Shown: in pieces, positions 32,501 to 41,344 of the stretch | Layout of the letters: the number at the start of each line of letters is the position of its first letter | Numbering within the stretch: the first letter of the stretch is position 1 | Assembly: GCA_022393335.1 (NCBI GenBank) | Contig: JAJEKB010021387.1 | Span: 747,765-811,764, forward strand | Origin: Macrotrachela quadricornifera | Lineage: Eukaryota; Rotifera; Eurotatoria; Philodinida; Philodinidae | Reading direction: 5' to 3' | Length of the DNA: 64,000 bases | Translations under genes and position numbers: made by a program | Notes under the pieces: generated by a model | Seen by the model: only the letters and a program-made list of their open reading frames with translations | What the model was told of the DNA's origin: nothing | Databases searched by the model: none

Positions 32501-33460
32501 ATCGGTGAAGCAATAAGGCAAATAAAAACATTCATTAATAGTCCAATGCGAGCAAGAAAAGATTGTAAAAAACTGATTATTTGTCTTTCTGATGGCATAA
32601 ATAATTATGGTAAAACAACAATTGAAGACTTAGGTGTTTTAATTAAAAAAAATGATATCAAGATCGATTTTATTTCATTCATACGTGATAATCAACTGAA
32701 AAAGAAGGAAGAAGTTGCCATAACTCAACAATTTCGTAACTTATGTACTGATTCTGGTGGTTATATCTATCAAAATCTGAGCATCTTATCAGATATTGAA
32801 CTTGCATCTATGTTCGAACAAGAAGCTGCAGTATGGCTTTCCAAGCGATCTGAAACATCACGTGGTCTTGTCGATAAACCTGAACGCTATGTCTCTTCAA
32901 CTTTTAAGGAAACAGCGATTGATCAATTACCACCAAATAATACAAATCAAAATTCATCTCAATCACGTCGAATATTAAAAGAATTTCAAGAAATGTTAGC
33001 TAATCAATCAGATGTCATTGTTTTTGTTGTGCAAAGCAATATTGCCTTCTGGAAGGTGATCTTGAAAGGGCCCAAGAAAACTCCTTATGAAGGAAAATTT
33101 TGGATGTTATACGTTGAATTTGATTCACATTATCCAAATTGTCCACCAAATGTTCGTTTTGTTACACCTATATATCATGTTAACATTAGTGGTGATGGAA
33201 AAATTTGCCATCAGATTCTTGGCCGATCTTGGTGTCGACAAACGAAGATGAGTGCAATCTTCGAGCATATTCTCTATCTACTCAAAGAGCCGAACTTTGA
33301 GGATGGTGTGTCTCTTGAAAAGGTTCATTTACATAATGAAAATCCGAACGACTACAAAAGACAGGCAGAAATTCATTCGAATAAGTATGCAAAAAACGAC
33401 ATCAATATATTGAAATATGAATATCGACTGGAAGATGACAATAATCAAATAGACGAATAG
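25826..33460 (+). CDS. Multidomain caspase - linker/possible Ubl - vWA - E2 gene, interrupted by a MULE
   Basis: Three coding blocks read as one gene. Block 1 (25826-26543) is a caspase-fold domain. It ends in phase 1 at CAAG|GTCAGT and joins 28100 in phase after a 1,556-bp intron. Block 2 (28100-30084) holds a Ser-rich linker, a possible beta-grasp region and a long helical region, with one in-frame TAG at 29062-29064. Block 3 (from about 32213) holds vWA and UBC domains. Between blocks 2 and 3 a transposon sits in the codons for V-P-A; both sides read (L/V)PA at the duplication, so the original frame ran ...TVPA-YQVTVILFDG. Protease, metal-binding and ubiquitin-conjugating folds in one polypeptide suggest a regulator that couples ubiquitin transfer to proteolysis; that is inference. 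It may be a pseudogene in this allele. Confidence 0.65.
26544..28099 (+). other. Unusually long intron (1,556 bp) carrying a 10-bp array
   Basis: The donor CAAG|GTCAGT and acceptor TGTATTTTTAG|TG preserve phase (G + TG gives Val). Most other introns in the window are 50-80 bp, so this one has probably gained inserted DNA. Besides the 10-bp array at 26871-27070 there is a G-rich run near 26795-26812. I see no coding sequence. Confidence 0.6.
26871..27070. repeat. Degenerate tandem array with exact 10-bp period
   Basis: About 20 consecutive 10-bp units fit the consensus RTAGAYCCTR, for example ATAGACCCTA, GTAGACTCCG, CTAGATCCTA, GTAGATCCTG and ATAGCGCCTG. No length change breaks the phase over 200 bp, although individual units differ at up to half of their positions. 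TAG at positions 2-4 and CCT near 7-9 are the most constant. Ten base pairs is close to one helical turn. Confidence 0.85.
28100..30084 (+). CDS. Linker, possible ubiquitin-like and helical region of the caspase-vWA-E2 gene
   Basis: Starts VNAVKQLKADDQ in phase with the caspase exon. The first 190 residues are Ser/Asp-rich, with low-complexity runs (SSSECSSKSDNSED), and look disordered. KPFIVRIRTLFQKYRVKIPN and the 90 residues that follow have a beta-alpha-beta pattern that could be a ubiquitin-like fold; this is tentative. After the TAG at 29062-29064 the same frame continues for 340 codons as a helix-rich region (LLSCLYTLKLYFK, LLICWLLEKCDL) I do not recognise. The stop follows ACTACAATTAG, which looks like a 3' splice site, so a hidden intron could remove it, but the only phase-compatible donors nearby (GTCCCC, GTCTAT) are weak. 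Confidence 0.6.
30085..32206 (-). mobile_element. MULE (Mutator-like) transposon, about 2.1 kb
   Basis: Long terminal inverted repeats at 30091-30200 and 32097-32204 share GGTGGAAAAC and a run of (G/A)GAAAA units. Flanking 9-mers GTTCCAGCT (30076-30084) and CTTCCAGCA (32207-32215) agree at seven of nine positions and fit the 9-bp target duplications of this superfamily. A transposase with FLYWCH and MULE domains fills the interior on the minus strand. The element lies within a protein-coding gene. The TIR, read as protein, produces the misleading Phe-rich start of the 32093 frame and the Lys/Arg-rich end of the 30162 frame. Confidence 0.85.
30297..31974 (-). CDS. MULE transposase with FLYWCH zinc finger, multi-exon
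   Basis: Exons read as 31974-31575, 31511-31230 and 31170 to about 30973, then about 30940-30635 and about 30565-30297. Exon 1 is a FLYWCH-type finger (KYWLCNERECGVYIHT...GDHNHH). Later exons carry the MULE catalytic motifs: TIFMDGTFDTSP (first Asp), IVSDYEPAM (second Asp), and NGCMFHLHQAI, the conserved Cys/His segment. TNNTSE spliced to TYNLRF gives the usual end motif TNNxxExxN. Introns are 60-70 bp with GT-AG ends and matching phases. The join near 30973-30940 does not fit a clean intron; a frame break there is possible. The gene otherwise looks complete, so the element may be autonomous or recently so. Confidence 0.8.
32213..33460 (+). CDS. vWA domain followed by an E2 ubiquitin-conjugating (UBC) domain
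   Basis: YQVTVILFDGSQSMS begins a von Willebrand A domain with an intact MIDAS site: D-x-S-x-S, then Thr in REWTAMYDA and Asp in ICLSDGINN. From about 250 codons on, RRILKEFQEML opens a UBC fold: WKVILKGPKKTPYEGKFW, FDSHYPNCPPNVRFVTPIYH, then HVNISGDGKICHQIL. The Cys in GKIC is the expected E2 active site. The usual HPN is HVN, and Trp follows as in active E2s (GRSWC). The conserved LLKEPNFEDG tail is present. The preceding 40 codons of this frame are transposon TIR and not part of the protein. A vWA-UBC pairing is rare, and joining it to an upstream caspase is unusual. Confidence 0.87.
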   Translation, partial: AYQVTVILFDGSQSMSNRRITSFGKAKSFSHIEICEMMCNRLIDNIISNNEVYAIGRIDFSTKYKTVCPITRNTELFDKAVNFYNDNREWTAMYDAIGEAIRQIKTFINSPMRARKDCKKLIICLSDGINNYGKTTIEDLGVLIKKNDIKIDFISFIRDNQLKKKEEVAITQQFRNLCTDSGGYIYQNLSILSDIELASMFEQEAAVWLSKRSETSRGLVDKPERYVSSTFKETAIDQLPPNNTNQNSSQSRRILKEFQEMLANQSDVIVFVVQSNIAFWKVILKGPKKTPYEGKFWMLYVEFDSHYPNCPPNVRFVTPIYHVNISGDGKICHQILGRSWCRQTKMSAIFEHILYLLKEPNFEDGVSLEKVHLHNENPNDYKRQAEIHSNKYAKNDINILKYEYRLEDDNNQIDE

Positions 33461-34252
33461 TTGCAATGGTCATACTATTAAAATCTGGATATTTATCGAT
33501 CTACAGTCTCTTTTTCCAAACTTAACAAGAAAAATTTGATTGTATTCGTCTTTGAATATTAATAGCTCTTTTTCACTAAATTATATAATATACAATTTAA
33601 GCTGTCTTAATGGATATCGAATGAAAGTTCATCTGCTAAATTTTATACTTACGAATGAGATATTCAAATTGTTCTTTCGACCTAAAACTCATCTCGTGCC
33701 ATAAGTAGACCTCAATGTCATTAACCAGAGTCTCAAAGAACTTTCGTCGATAGATAGTTGAAATCCTCTTCTAACTGTGTCATTGGATTTTCGATCTCAA
33801 GTAAGGCATTTCACGAATGATTAAAGTACTGTATTTTAATTTAAAATTTGGTTCATAGAGATATGCCATAGTCATTGAAATGCCTTAAAACTCTCAACCG
33901 AAACGGACGCTTTATACTTAAAATATTGAGTTTTTATAGTAAATAAGGGTAGGTAGATGAATATTGTGGCGATGTTTACAGATAAGACAGTGTAAAATGG
34001 GAACAGAATTTGACTGTATGCATCATCGACCTCATCATGTTTTGGTGTAGATTGAGATTGAGGCCAGGCACAAGAAGAAAAATTGATAGTGATCGTCTGT
34101 TGAAATTTGAATAAGTACCTCACGAAATATCATATCAACATTGCCTCCATTCGTTTGTTTTTCTACACCGATAAGTTATATTTGAGAGAGTTTGATAATG
34201 TTGTTTTTTTTTCACCGTCACTGTATCACTTGTTTTTTCATTAGGCAGTGAC
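33461..34252. other. Intergenic, no recognised gene
   Basis: A short minus-strand frame (33872-34123) has a hydrophobic stretch (FYTVLSVNIATIFIYLPLF) that could be a membrane segment, but I see no homology. Nothing else is supported. Confidence 0.35.
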
Positions 34253-34606
34253 TTATTTTCGAATGGCACTTGTAGCGAATACATACTCCCATTCGCAGTT
34301 GTTGGCGAGAATGAGGATCTTAGCAGTAAGACGTGCGACGATTTTATTATCACTGATACTTGACACTCGAGTGACTTGAGCCATATTCAACAGGTGATGA
34401 TTTGGTTCAGTTTCAAGTTCAACAGAAGAGTTATAGTTCAATAGTATAGTTTTGCTATCAGCGAGACCATGAACAATGATCTGATCGTTGATATAGATGA
34501 GAGGTAATCGCATCGGAGCACTTACTACGATTTGGTTATTATAATGGATCAATTTGATCATTCTGAATATATCGATAGTGGTTGATCTATTTACTAAAAG
34601 AGAGAA
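34253..34606 (-). CDS. Hypothetical exon, beta-rich protein
   Basis: The open frame is preceded by a good acceptor (TCTCTCTTTTAG at about 34607) and reads NRSTTIDIFRMIKLIHYNNQ, then APMRLPLIYINDQIIVHGL, ending at TAA (34253-34255). Alternating hydrophobic residues suggest beta structure. The family is not recognised. It may be an exon of a gene whose other exons are lost or missed; the downstream minus-strand frame at 34123-33872 with a possible membrane segment might belong to it. Confidence 0.3.
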   Translation of the reverse strand, partial: FSLLVNRSTTIDIFRMIKLIHYNNQIVVSAPMRLPLIYINDQIIVHGLADSKTILLNYNSSVELETEPNHHLLNMAQVTRVSSISDNKIVARLTAKILILANNCEWEYVFATSAIRK

Positions 34607-35647
34607 CAGTATTTACGAAACTCTTCTGATCATTATGATCGATGAATTGAGAATTGAGATGATTATTATTAGTATTTGCCATGTCGCAGAAACTCCGTTA
34701 GTAATGAAAAATATATTAATGATAGTTCAGAGTATTGATGAGCATTGATGGTTGCTGACTGCTAACACTTTATTTTTCCTAGTTACGTAAGGTTTGTTTG
34801 GTCCTAAGATTGAAACATGAATCACTGTACCGCTTTCTCTTTTCCGAACATTTTTGGTGAGCGATCGGCGAAGACGAGAAATCTGGCTCACATGTGCTGA
34901 TGACCGAGATTCAATGCGTAATATTATTCCATTGGATTTATCCGATCTTGTGTCTCGAGATATTCTTGTGACTTATAGACATAAAAAGAATGACTTGAAA
35001 TTGGAAAGAAATCTTTGTGACATTGCCATTTTTGCTGCTGATACTTGCATCAAATCAAGATAAAACAAGCAATGTAAAATAAAGATTGCTTGATGTTTCA
35101 GGTCCCTGAATCATTTTAGCTCACTGAACCACAATGCAGTATATGATGAAATGCGATCTTTCACTAAGAGAAACCACTTGATGAATACTGTGCACAATGG
35201 CTTGAATTCAATTTGCATGGTGACATGCTTCTCAATCAATATTCGATGTGCAAGATAATTGGCATGTTCTTATCGATTAAAATCCGATAGGGGGAGAAAG
35301 GAAGAACAAAATATTCTCAACAGAGCTTTCTTTTCCTATATAATTCAATAATTCTTTTCTTTTCTATACCCTATGCAGTCTATCGAATGTAATCATCAAC
35401 AGACAAACAAATCGCATTTTCCCACATTCCTTCAACAAACGACAAGGGTTCGATCATCTTAAAGTGCAAAGTTTATTATCAACATTTCATTTTCACGATC
35501 TGAGTGAGCCAGTACAAAATAATACATATATAGTCAAATTCTCAAAAAACTTTTATTTAATTCTTTAAAAACTAGAGCAAAAGTTATTGTTACAAACACG
35601 AAAAACAGAATGACTCAACTAGAGTTTTGAAGATATTTTCCCTTATT
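34607..35647. other. Intergenic, no recognised gene
   Basis: Only short frames without signatures were seen. Confidence 0.4.
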
Positions 35648-36250
35648 TTAAAGCGCAAGATTGAAGTTAGTGCCATTTGCCGTTGAGACAACTCTTTCCA
35701 GTTGATTTTTATTCATTTTTGTGGAACCATAGTCAAATAATTGAAGTGTCTTCAGAGTATGGTTATATGTGAACATTATAATAAGAGGATAGAGGCAATT
35801 GTCCGTGATCGATTCGTTCGATGATACATCCAGTTCACTAAGAGATGATTTTTCACGAAGCGCTTTCAACAGATATTCAAAACCACTATCGGTCACTCCT
35901 GTATTTTTCAATACCAAATAGTGGAACGTTCGATTTTGATTTTGACTTTGTAGTAATTAAGGCAAATGTTGAAATCCAGCATTTCCTATTTCGATATTTA
36001 AGGAGATATTGAGCCACTGTAAAGGCGTGTTCTTTTCTATGATACGTTCGTCAATTAGTTCTTTCAGCGCATTCGAAGTCAATCGATTGTTTTTCATAGA
36101 GTGTCGTCTACATCGTTGGTAATAGACAGCTTGTTGGATAATCAATGGCATATTTCGATCAGTAAGACTCATCAAACCCAAATAAATGAAAGAACCAGTT
36201 CCATGATTTCCGACCTTGATCTCCAAACCAATTCGGTAACCGTGTTTCAC
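35648..36250 (-). pseudogene. Leucine-rich repeat protein fragment with one internal stop
   Basis: One frame carries ribonuclease-inhibitor-type leucine-rich repeats: NNRLTSNALKELIDE, PLQWLNISLNIEIGNAGFQH, LVLKNTGVTDSGFEYLLKAL, SSLSELDVSSNESITDNCLY and HTLKTLQLFDY. A TAA at 35957-35959 interrupts the frame after FQHLP, and the same frame resumes at once with LLQSQNQNRTFHYLVLKNTG. Such repeats occur in NLR-like and other eukaryotic sensors, but no NACHT or other effector domain is visible here. No 5' exon was found, so this is probably the tail of a broken gene. Confidence 0.75.
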
Positions 36251-37769
36251 TGTTTTCTTCTTGAGAAAAGGGTCAGCAAATTCGTAGGATGAGCACTATC
36301 TTGTAATATTTATTATCACAAAACAATGTATTAATTATATATTTTTTCTCATATTTAACATCAACCAAGAACTTGACACGTTTACTACAATTTGTCAAAA
36401 ATTTTGTGTTATTTTGTAGACAATAAATAAGTTTTTTAAGTTTTCAAATATGTATATTAAATTAATTGATCAAGAAATGAAACATTTCTGAATGTATTTT
36501 TTTTGGTTAATCAACATATAAATGTAAGAAATTTGAATAATTCATTACTTCCGGATCGACACTTACAGGTTCCGTGTATGCAGACGTGAATATTTTAAAA
36601 GTTCATCTTGAATTAATTGATAATCAGAATTAGAATTGTTAGAAGAAGATCATTTAATTATAATCGTTCGTACAAATCAACAAAACGACCATGTTTATCG
36701 TTTATTTAGCAATACAGACTTCTGCAAGAGTAGGGTTTATCCTTGAAAATTGAAAAGTATCATTCGATGAATGAAACGTAAAGTGAAATCGTTGTCTATT
36801 AATTATTGAAACAATATTAAAATATAAACAGTATAGAAAATTACTTTCAAGGTTGACTACCATACAGAGATGTCTATCACAGCTGAAAATCTACCGCTGC
36901 TGCACTACGATCCTTGAAGAGAGAAAGTTTTCGCGACGGGATAAACTACATAGAGACTGCTGCTAGCCTGATGCTTATCAAAAAATCTTTCGAAACTCTC
37001 TCTCATCAGTGTACTGAACTAGAAATATTGTTTTGAATTCATCTGATTCATCTAGACTCTGAGTAATACACTTATGGGCACCTGAATTCTGTGAAAAATC
37101 ATGAGGTTTTGCATTTGTTCCCTCTAGTTCAATCAACAGATGTGGAAATCAATGAAAAACTTTGTGTTTGTTTACGGATATCACTTGATAGATGTCCACT
37201 ACAGAAATTACTTGGCAAAAATCAACAGTTACTTTCTATATTTCTTATTCAAGTACTTGACCACGTGCCAAGATCCAAGAACATGCACTAGGGATAGTGT
37301 TGTACAGCGCTTTCCTTCTATACATATGTATTGCTGTTCGTTCTTCCTTTCTTGCCTAATCTGTTATCATGCATAGATGACACATATGATATGCATATAG
37401 ATTTCTTTTGCTTTCTGCGCATTCCGGTATTTTCCAATATATTCTTTTCTCTGTTGACATATATATGTAACTCAAAAGTTTCTTCTTATCGTTAGTCAGG
37501 TTTCTCCAAAGCATTATAGATTTTCCAAGTTCGTGCATATAAATAGTCGCTGTTTTTTCGAATAAAGCGATTCAGTTATTGGGATATTTTACTAATGAGT
37601 TGATGTGTTTTTATGTAAAGAGGGTTTTGTTACCTATTTGTAGATTGTAAAGAAAATAAATACACATCGCTTGTTTTTCTAATGGAAACTCCATATTTTC
37701 ATGGTATGCATATTTAGTACAAATGACTATCATGAAATAAAATAATATATATCTTTCTTTTTCTTATAG
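36251..37769. other. Intergenic region upstream of the Rel-like gene
   Basis: No open frame with a domain was found. The first exon or promoter of the Rel-like gene should lie here but could not be identified. Confidence 0.4.
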
Positions 37770-40700
37770 ATTCGAACAATTCTTTTCCATTCTTATCGCC
37801 AAACAGCGAATGCGAATATTCCGGTAAGTATACAATTGCTGCCTTCAACAAGTCGATTTCAGTTTCTAGGAAATACTGTTTGCTTTATAGAACAGAGATA
37901 AGATCGGTTCGTGTTTTTTTGGAATCGAACCGAATCAAAACTTATAACAAGCCAAGAAATATGTTAGAATATCAGATTTAGATAGGATTGGTTCGCGTTT
38001 TTTTGGAACCGAACCGAACCGGCCCCGCCTCCTACAGAATAGTTTAGAAAGTACAACATCTTACTATAAAAAAATCAAACAAAAGTATCAATATATATAT
38101 ATTGAATTATCTATATCTCGGCTTAGAGGCAAGTTACAAAGAAATCATTTCAGGTTTTTTTTTAAATTCTAGATCAATTCGATTAAAATTGTTTTGAGAT
38201 CAAAATTGAGATATATTGAATGAGATTACTACTTTTGTTGAATCTGTTATGAGTTAGTTCAAAAAGTTATCATATTCTAAATTTACTTTGATGTATTAAT
38301 CGAATTTATTTCAAGTAGAATCTTTCTATATGATGAGTATTAAGAGCTTTCCCAAAATAAAACAGAATCTTGCTTAATTCACTACTTGAATTTTGATATG
38401 ATGATAATAAATTCTGAAAGAGAATAGTTTCAGCTACAATCATATACAGTTTTTTCCAAGAAAAACAACGAACAAGAATGTGCTTGCGACGGATGTATAA
38501 CCATTTGAGAAAATCCTAACTACCAAAAACCAGCCAATGGAAAATTTCGTCAAGATCGGAACAGTAATTTATTAAACTGTTGTCGGATTTTTTTAAAAAT
38601 GTCAACCATCATTTTTGAACAACTTTTGATCATTTCAAACTATCGAGTTCGACCTTTTACTATTAGATAGAGCAACTTGTGAGCATCTATCTATATAATG
38701 CTCTTAAGGACTAAAGAAGTTTTTATGGTAGATCTCGATTTGATACATTATTTCGTTACCTATTTTGATTAGTTTTCATCGAGACCTATGCTTAAATTAC
38801 ACCAAAATATAACCTAGATCATACTGTATCTGTGATAAAATTTTCAGTTCTTTCTGCCATTGTCTCGAGTACAATAATGCTTTAAAATCTTGAGATTTTG
38901 ACGCAAATACAGGACCCTCTGGGCTATATTTTGGTATAATTTAAGCGAAGGTCTCGATGAAAACTAACAAAAATAAGTAATGAAATAATGTATCAATTAG
39001 GGACCTGCCATAAAAACTTCTTTAGTCCGTATGAATCCTATATAGATAGAAGATTCTCCAGGTTGCTCTATTTAATAATGCAAGGCTGAATTCGATAGCT
39101 TGAAATGATCAAAAGTTATTCAAAAAATAGTAGTTGGTATTTAAAAATAATTCGACAATAGTACCGAGTTGTTACTCCAATTTCAGCTTTGTATCAAAGC
39201 AAATCACTAATATTTTCGATGAGTTTTGGAATCGAAAAAACTGCAAAAAACAGGCAAAGTTATGAATTCTGAATCGCCCGAACATGGTCTGGTCCGATTG
39301 CAGCCCTACTTTGAGATAGAGGATTCTTAATACGTTACTATCAATAGTTATTCATCGTTACTTTGATCATCAAAAAAACAAATTAATCCTTTCGATATGA
39401 GTAAACCAATCAGAATTGAAATTTATTTATTGACTTAAAATTTGTCTTTATTAAAGCTAGTAGTACTCAGACTGGTATCAATTCGTCTAACTTCAACTAT
39501 AGTTCAACCTCACCATTGGCATCTGAATTTCTCGATTTATCATCATCTGATTTTTCGGAGATCGTATCAAAATCAAACCAACTTATTACTTCACAACAAG
39601 TCCAACCTATGGAACAACTTCGCATTATTGCTCAACCAAAAGCAATGTATCGTGAACGGTATTCGAGCGAAACGAATGAGACTCGAAACCGGCAACCACG
39701 ATTTGTTCGTGCCGAAGAAGGCCATCCACAGGAACTTCAGTACCCAACTGTTGAAGTACGATAGTAGTAATCTTTAAATATTTCTTTTTTACTAAAAAAA
39801 AAGGAACCTTATCAGATTAGCATTGTCGATCCATTTTATAATACTTTAGAGTACACTGTTCGTGAGAGGAAGGAAAGAGTTGACCAACTTTATGCTTTTG
39901 AAGTTTCACGACAGCCTGGAGTCTGTTTCTCATATGTATAATTCTGAAGTCTCGTACGATGCTGCTCAGGCCCTCTCACCCATCATCAAGACATCATTTA
40001 ATTGTTTGTATTTTTTTTAATGCATAGATTCCTGCAATATGGCGTAATTCGAATAGAAAACTGTACATTCGTGTAACTTTAGCAACAGTACCAAATGATA
40101 ATGCGCCTGTTGTATGTATTCATCCGTATGGAATCGATACTAAGGAGGTAAATGTCTTTAAATATCCTGAAAATATAACACAATCTGAAAATGAAAATGG
40201 ATATTATTATCATTGGCTCTTTTTTCCGATAAATAATGAAGAATTGAATAAAGGTCATAAAAGGTAAAGCATGAATTTGAAAAATTACAAATATTATTTT
40301 ATATTTTTCTTTCTCATTTTAGTTTTAAAATAATACGCAGAAAAATGATTCAACATCATTTGAAAACATATGGACCATTGCAAATGTATGATTCGGGTAA
40401 ATTGTGACATATATCAAATTATGTATTATTTTCTTTTGTAAAGATCGCAAGGATATTGATCGTGTTAAAAATATGTCCGATCCGAAACAAGTGATTAAAA
40501 TCTATCAACTCTGGCGATCACAATTTGTCTTTACACTTGTTGAATATATACCAAATAATACACTTCAAGTAATACCTACAACATCGGTTATATCGCAAAT
40601 AATGTGCGATAAAAAGATCGAACAAAAATGTAAGTCAATATTGAATATACATTGTATATGGTTTATTTTTTTTTTGTTTTAAAGATCTGGCTGTCAATGA

Positions 40701-41089
40701 AAATCGTTCACCAGTAAATAAATATAATGTTCGCTATTCACCAATGAAAGGAAATTGGAATGGTGGCGACGAAGTTTTAATGTTTATACCGAAATTAAAT
40801 CGACAAAAAAGTAATTTGAAATTTGTGTATAGTTTAAATTTTTATTTATATAAAAATAGCACGAACTCTTTATTTCAACTTTGATCAACACGGTGGACTA
40901 CAAAATATCGTAATTGTTCCTGTCGATACGAAGACAATTTCATTTCGAACACCACCATGTCCTCTATTACAAAAAGATCGTGATGTTGATATACCTATTA
41001 CAGTTGTTCAAAGTGGAACAATCATTGCTCAAGTCAATTTTCGATATCTAGCTCATAAAAACAATCAATTTTGTTTTCCTCGATTATAA
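37770..41089 (+). CDS. Rel/NF-kB-like transcription factor (RHD-DBD plus IPT), partial at 5' end
   Basis: Seven exons were read from splice sites with matching phases: 37770-37823, 39457-39755, 40028-40263, 40323-40396, 40444-40629, 40685-40810 and 40860-41089, giving 400 codons plus stop. MEQLRIIAQPKAMYRERY opens the Rel DNA-binding domain; RxRYxxE is the recognition-loop pattern, though the usual Cys is replaced. YPTVE spliced to IPAIWRN continues it. NVRYSPMKGNWNGGDEVLMF to FRYLAHK is the IPT/dimerisation domain with the RTPPCP signature. The protein ends directly after the IPT domain: no ankyrin repeats and no activation domain. The first listed exon starts in mid-codon, so at least one upstream exon is missing. 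NF-kB versus NFAT type is not certain. Confidence 0.85.
38577..39162. mobile_element. Fold-back MITE in the Rel-like gene's first intron
   Basis: Arms 38577-38817 and 38922-39162 are inverted copies over about 240 bp around a 105-bp centre. Shared blocks include CTAAAGAAGTTTTTATGG and TAGTTTTCATCGAGACCT. There is no coding capacity. It explains part of the 1.6-kb intron. Confidence 0.85.
39804..39920 (+). other. Candidate cassette exon of the Rel-like gene
   Basis: After AAAAAAAAAG an open 39-codon block, EPYQISIVDPFYNTLEYTVR and on, runs to CCTGGA|GTCTGT. It is phase 0 at both ends, so including it keeps the frame between the second and third listed exons. The donor is weak and Rel domains lack such an insert, so it may be an optional exon or chance. 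Confidence 0.3.
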
Positions 41090-41344
41090 AATATTTACTT
41101 TCAGATTTGGTTTTTCTAGTACATTCATAATTGACTAATTTTTATTCTCTAGATTAATGTCTAGAGTCGTTAGAATGATAATTAATTCATTTTGTCTATT
41201 TGTTCTTGTAAAACACACTTTTAAAAACATATTTTACCTTGATGTATGGTGTGGTTCGTTCATTTTTAATTTTGTTGAATAAAATGCATCAATCAAGATA
41301 AAATCGACTTTTTGAATTGAAGACTTAAGAGAAGATCCATGAGA
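41090..41344. other. 3' flank of the Rel-like gene
   Basis: AT-rich sequence up to the next fold-back element. GAATAAAA at 41278-41285 could serve as a variant polyadenylation signal; weak evidence. Confidence 0.35.

Noticed and set aside
37091..37376. Overlapping 66- and 78-codon frames as the first exon of the Rel-like gene
   Set aside because: No donor with the required phase was found and the translations overlap in two frames without any motif.
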